Shown here one piece after another: positions 61,520 through 64,000 of a DNA stretch of 64,000 bases. Each line of letters starts with the position of its first letter. Position 1 is the first letter of the stretch. A model generated the notes under the pieces. That model made no database searches. It was not told the origin of the DNA and saw only the letters and a program-made list of their open reading frames with translations. The DNA is from Polyangiaceae bacterium (lineage in GTDB: Bacteria; Myxococcota_A; Polyangia; Polyangiales; Polyangiaceae), in contig JAQSWN010000056.1 in the NCBI GenBank assembly GCA_029266615.1, forward strand, positions 1 to 64,000, written 5' to 3'. A program made the position numbers and the translations under genes.

Positions 61520-62576
61520 CCCGCGAGAGCCCGCTTTCCAGCAGAGTGACGAGATCCACCGCCGCCACGCCCGCGCCGCGGAGCCGGGAAAGACTGGAAG
61601 CGCAGCTCGTGACGAGCGGACCGCCCCCCAGCGCCTGGTGCTCGCTGGCGAGCCGTGCCGCGCCCGCCTTGGAGACTTCCGGCATGCTGACGGGCAAGAT
61701 GCCGCCCGCGCCCGAGCAGCGCGACAGCTCGCGCGAAGTCGTCAGCTCCAGGGGTGTGTGGCCCGTCACGCGAGCCAGCAACCGACGTGGCGGGTCGTAC
61801 ATTCCCAGCCCCCGGCCGAGCGCGCAGCTGTCGTGGTAGCGCACGGGCTCCGCGCCGGGCGCTCGTACGAAGCGCTCTCCGTGCCGCGCCGCGAGCGCCA
61901 CGAGCGGCGTCGGTCGGAGCGGCGCGAGCTCCAGCGCGCAACGTGGATCCAAAACGAGGAGGCGCGCCGTCCCCAGCTCGGCGGCGAGGCGTTGCTGCGC
62001 CGCATCCGCCGCTTTCGCGGCGCCCGCCGCGCGCTGCCAAGCGCCACAACAGCCGCGAAGCAGCCGTACCGGTCCGCTCAAGGTCACGGCCAAGCGAATC
62101 GCCGCGCGCGCCTCGTCCGGAAAGACCTTGGCGTAGCGACAGCCCAGCAGCAGCGCCTGCGCCGCATCCGCCCGCACCCCCGGCGAGTCCGAGAGCCGCT
62201 CGTTCGCCGCCACGTGCTCGGCCTCGATGTCGCTCGCGCGCTCGAGGAGGGCGGCGACGCGCGGCGGCGCGAGCCCTTGGTCGACGTAGTCGGCGCGGGC
62301 ATCGTTCAGCGTGGGCGTGACGGGGTTACGGTGGTCGCACGCTTCGCGGCACCGAAAACAATTGCTGCAGCCCCAGGCCAGCTCCGCGCGCTCGGCGTCG
62401 GCTCCGCCGCGCGTGCTCTCGAACGCGCTCGTCATTTTGCCCCAAGGGGTGAGGGCTTCGCGCGGCTCCGCTTCAGAGACGACGCACGTGGCGCGGCACA
62501 GCTTTGGGCAATAGGCGCATTTCGACAGCTCGTCTTCGCGCTGCGCCAGCAAGGGCAAGCCGTGGCGGTTGCTCAT
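61512..62576 (-). CDS. CCG-domain [4Fe-4S] protein (GlpC/HdrD-like)
   Basis: 354 residues. Two [4Fe-4S] motifs at the N-terminus (CAYCPKLCRATC and CSNCFRCREAC) are followed by two CCG-like halves with LLRGCCGAWQRAAG and LSRCSGAGGILPV. Similar proteins move electrons in heterodisulfide reductase, glycolate oxidase and anaerobic glycerol dehydrogenase. The catalytic partner is not here. The gene is co-translated with the kinase at 60002-61519. Confidence 0.85.
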   Translation of the reverse strand: MSNRHGLPLLAQREDELSKCAYCPKLCRATCVVSEAEPREALTPWGKMTSAFESTRGGADAERAELAWGCSNCFRCREACDHRNPVTPTLNDARADYVDQGLAPPRVAALLERASDIEAEHVAANERLSDSPGVRADAAQALLLGCRYAKVFPDEARAAIRLAVTLSGPVRLLRGCCGAWQRAAGAAKAADAAQQRLAAELGTARLLVLDPRCALELAPLRPTPLVALAARHGERFVRAPGAEPVRYHDSCALGRGLGMYDPPRRLLARVTGHTPLELTTSRELSRCSGAGGILPVSMPEVSKAGAARLASEHQALGGGPLVTSCASSLSRLRGAGVAAVDLVTLLESGLSRDD

Positions 62577-62596
62577 CCTGAGCCAGTTCTACCCCG

Positions 62597-64000
62597 TCAA
62601 GGTGCGGAGCGCTGACCCTTAGCGGGCTTGCGCGACGCCGCCTTCTTCTCCTCCAGCTCCGGCTGCGGGAGGCGCAGCTCGAAAGTCGCGCCTTTGGAGC
62701 TGGATTTCACCCTGACGTTGCCACCGTGCTCCTCCACGATCTTCTTGACGATGGCGAGGCCGAGCCCGGTGCCCCCCTCTTTGCCCATGGTCACGAAGGA
62801 TTGAAACAGCCGGTGCTCGATGGCGGGGGGGATGCCGGGGCCGGTGTCGCTCACGGCGATGAGCAGATCTTTGCCCTCCAGCTTGCCGGCGAGGGTGAGC
62901 ACGCCGCCCGCCTCCATGGCTTCGATCGCGTTACGGGCCAGGTTGTGTACGGCGCGGGCGACGCGCGCCTCGTCGAAGCGGGCCACGACCTTGGTGTCCA
63001 CCGCGAGCTTCAGCTCGATCGGCATGCCGTTCAGCTCCAGCTCGAGCTGGCGCCGGAGGTCGCCGAAGAACTTGTGCAGGTAGACCCGCCTGACGAACAG
63101 GGTCCGCTCGCCCCGCGCGAACTCCAGGACCTCTCGCTGCATGCCGGTGAGCACGTCGAACTGCTTGAGGACCTCTTCCGAATACTCGTGGCGCTTCTTG
63201 GCGTCGCCGGCCTCCGCCATCAGCTGCACGTAGCCGCTGATCACGGTCATCGGCGTTTTGAAATCGTGGATGACCTGCGAGAGGAGGCGCCCAATCGACG
63301 TGAGCCGTTCGCTCCGTTCCCGCGACTGAGTGGAGAAGAACAGGCGCACGGCGGTGGACACGTTGGCCGCCACCAACTGCATCAAGCTCTCGTCTTCTCG
63401 CGTGAACGAGCGCGAGCCCGCGGTGCCGAACAGGGCCACCGCGCCCAGCTGCGCGCCGTCGCCTTCGAGCGGCAAGACCAGCGCCGCGTCTACGGAGAAC
63501 GGCAACGTGCCCTCGACGCGCTCGTGCCAGTGCGGGCTCCGAGCCCCGCGTTTGACGTGCAGCATCTCCCCGCGCGACATCGCCGCGGCCAGGAGTCCCT
63601 CCCCCGCCTTCACCCCGATGCGCAGTAGCTTCTCCGGCGACTCCGCGTCGAGCACGTATTCGACCAAGTCTCCGGACTCTTCTTCCGCGACGAGCAGGGC
63701 CGCGCCGCGCGCCTCCGTGGACTTCGCGGAAAGGCTCAGCAGCGGCTGCGCCAGTTCTTCCAACGTCGTCGCGCGTCCGGTGGCGCGCTCCAGCTCGAAC
63801 AAGAGCGAGAGGTCGCGGAGGCGCCGCTCGAGCTCGCCCTTCGTGTCCAAGAGCTGCTTGTTCTTCTGGATGAGCGACAAGAAGAGCCGCGAGTTGTCGA
63901 TCGCGACCGCGGCTTGCGTGGACAGCGCCGACAAGATCGCTTCGTCTTCGGTCGTGAACTCGAACGAGCCGCGCTTGTTCAAGATCTGAATCACGCCGAT
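62597..64000 (-). CDS. GAF-sensor histidine kinase (partial, runs off right edge)
   Basis: Codons are in frame to base 64000, so the N-terminus is outside; 467 codons are visible. The first part is the end of a GAF domain (GVIQILNKRGSFEFTTEDEA), then a coiled-coil and a second GAF (~75-205). The kinase has H-box QVIHDFKTPMTVISGYVQLM, N-box NLARNAIEAM, G1 SDTGPGIP and G2 GGTGLGLAI. Asp and Phe after the His in HDFKTP differ from the common HEIRTP. Cytoplasmic sensor; signal unknown. Stop is 20 bp from the Fe-S gene start. Confidence 0.92.
   Translation of the reverse strand: MGVIQILNKRGSFEFTTEDEAILSALSTQAAVAIDNSRLFLSLIQKNKQLLDTKGELERRLRDLSLLFELERATGRATTLEELAQPLLSLSAKSTEARGAALLVAEEESGDLVEYVLDAESPEKLLRIGVKAGEGLLAAAMSRGEMLHVKRGARSPHWHERVEGTLPFSVDAALVLPLEGDGAQLGAVALFGTAGSRSFTREDESLMQLVAANVSTAVRLFFSTQSRERSERLTSIGRLLSQVIHDFKTPMTVISGYVQLMAEAGDAKKRHEYSEEVLKQFDVLTGMQREVLEFARGERTLFVRRVYLHKFFGDLRRQLELELNGMPIELKLAVDTKVVARFDEARVARAVHNLARNAIEAMEAGGVLTLAGKLEGKDLLIAVSDTGPGIPPAIEHRLFQSFVTMGKEGGTGLGLAIVKKIVEEHGGNVRVKSSSKGATFELRLPQPELEEKKAASRKPAKGQRSAP

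Noticed and set aside
1-64000. tRNA, rRNA or riboswitch genes
   Set aside because: No cloverleaf with T-loop and acceptor pattern or known riboswitch core was noticed by eye; a covariance-model search would be decisive.

Overview
The window is high-GC DNA that reads like a myxobacterium, most likely of the Sorangium/Polyangium kind. The reasons are many lipoproteins with a lipobox followed by a Gly/Ser-rich linker, FGE-sulfatase-fold lipoproteins, a DUF4215 Cys-rich lipoprotein, dense GC codon use, and small beta-barrel envelope proteins. No database search was possible, so the taxonomy is an inference. No rRNA or tRNA gene was recognised.

Left part (1-16.2 kb) is accessory and repeat-rich. 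It holds a partial small gene, a divergent Nudix protein, a 42-bp-periodic array of about ten small palindromes (1114-1506), a C2/PA-IL-like lipoprotein, and a putative SAP/PD-(D/E)XK nuclease whose 3' end runs into two fused IS5-type transposase remnants. From 6.7 to 13.1 kb there are four arrays of GNA-triloop mini-hairpins with a common 3' flank. They alternate with two copies of a four-helix-bundle (S23-like) gene, an Rpn-type nuclease/transposase gene, a zinc alcohol dehydrogenase and FGE-fold lipoproteins.

Middle part (16.2-28.5 kb) is the most coherent system: a putative extracellular electron transfer cluster. A NapC/NirT-type tetraheme quinol dehydrogenase, a small membrane protein and a 27-heme lipoprotein form a plus-strand operon. 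This converges on a minus-strand operon of a beta-barrel protein, a 12-heme lipoprotein and a 15-heme CX2CH/CX4CH lipoprotein. A collagen-like six-motif cytochrome lipoprotein is divergent from the NapC gene. In total I count 64 heme-attachment-like motifs. The inferred route is quinol, NapC-type protein, periplasmic or outer-membrane cytochromes, barrel, cell surface. An ADP-forming acyl-CoA synthetase/GNAT fusion and an OB-fold protein follow.

Right part (28.6-64 kb) is mostly ordinary chromosome: duplicated small lipoproteins inside a split repeat element, small envelope proteins, DUF72 and CBS proteins, an FeS-type photolyase relative, DUF899, more Gly-rich lipoproteins, a CNNM/CorC protein, a TPR protein, and an RseP-type site-2 protease. 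Then come an acidic cNMP-binding-like protein with FtsK, a HEAT-like lipoprotein with an RHH-FHA protein, an L,D-transpeptidase and a TerB-like protein, and a partial F0 operon (AtpZ-like, AtpI-like, a, c). The window ends with an outer-membrane protein, two sensor kinases and a CCG-type Fe-S protein.
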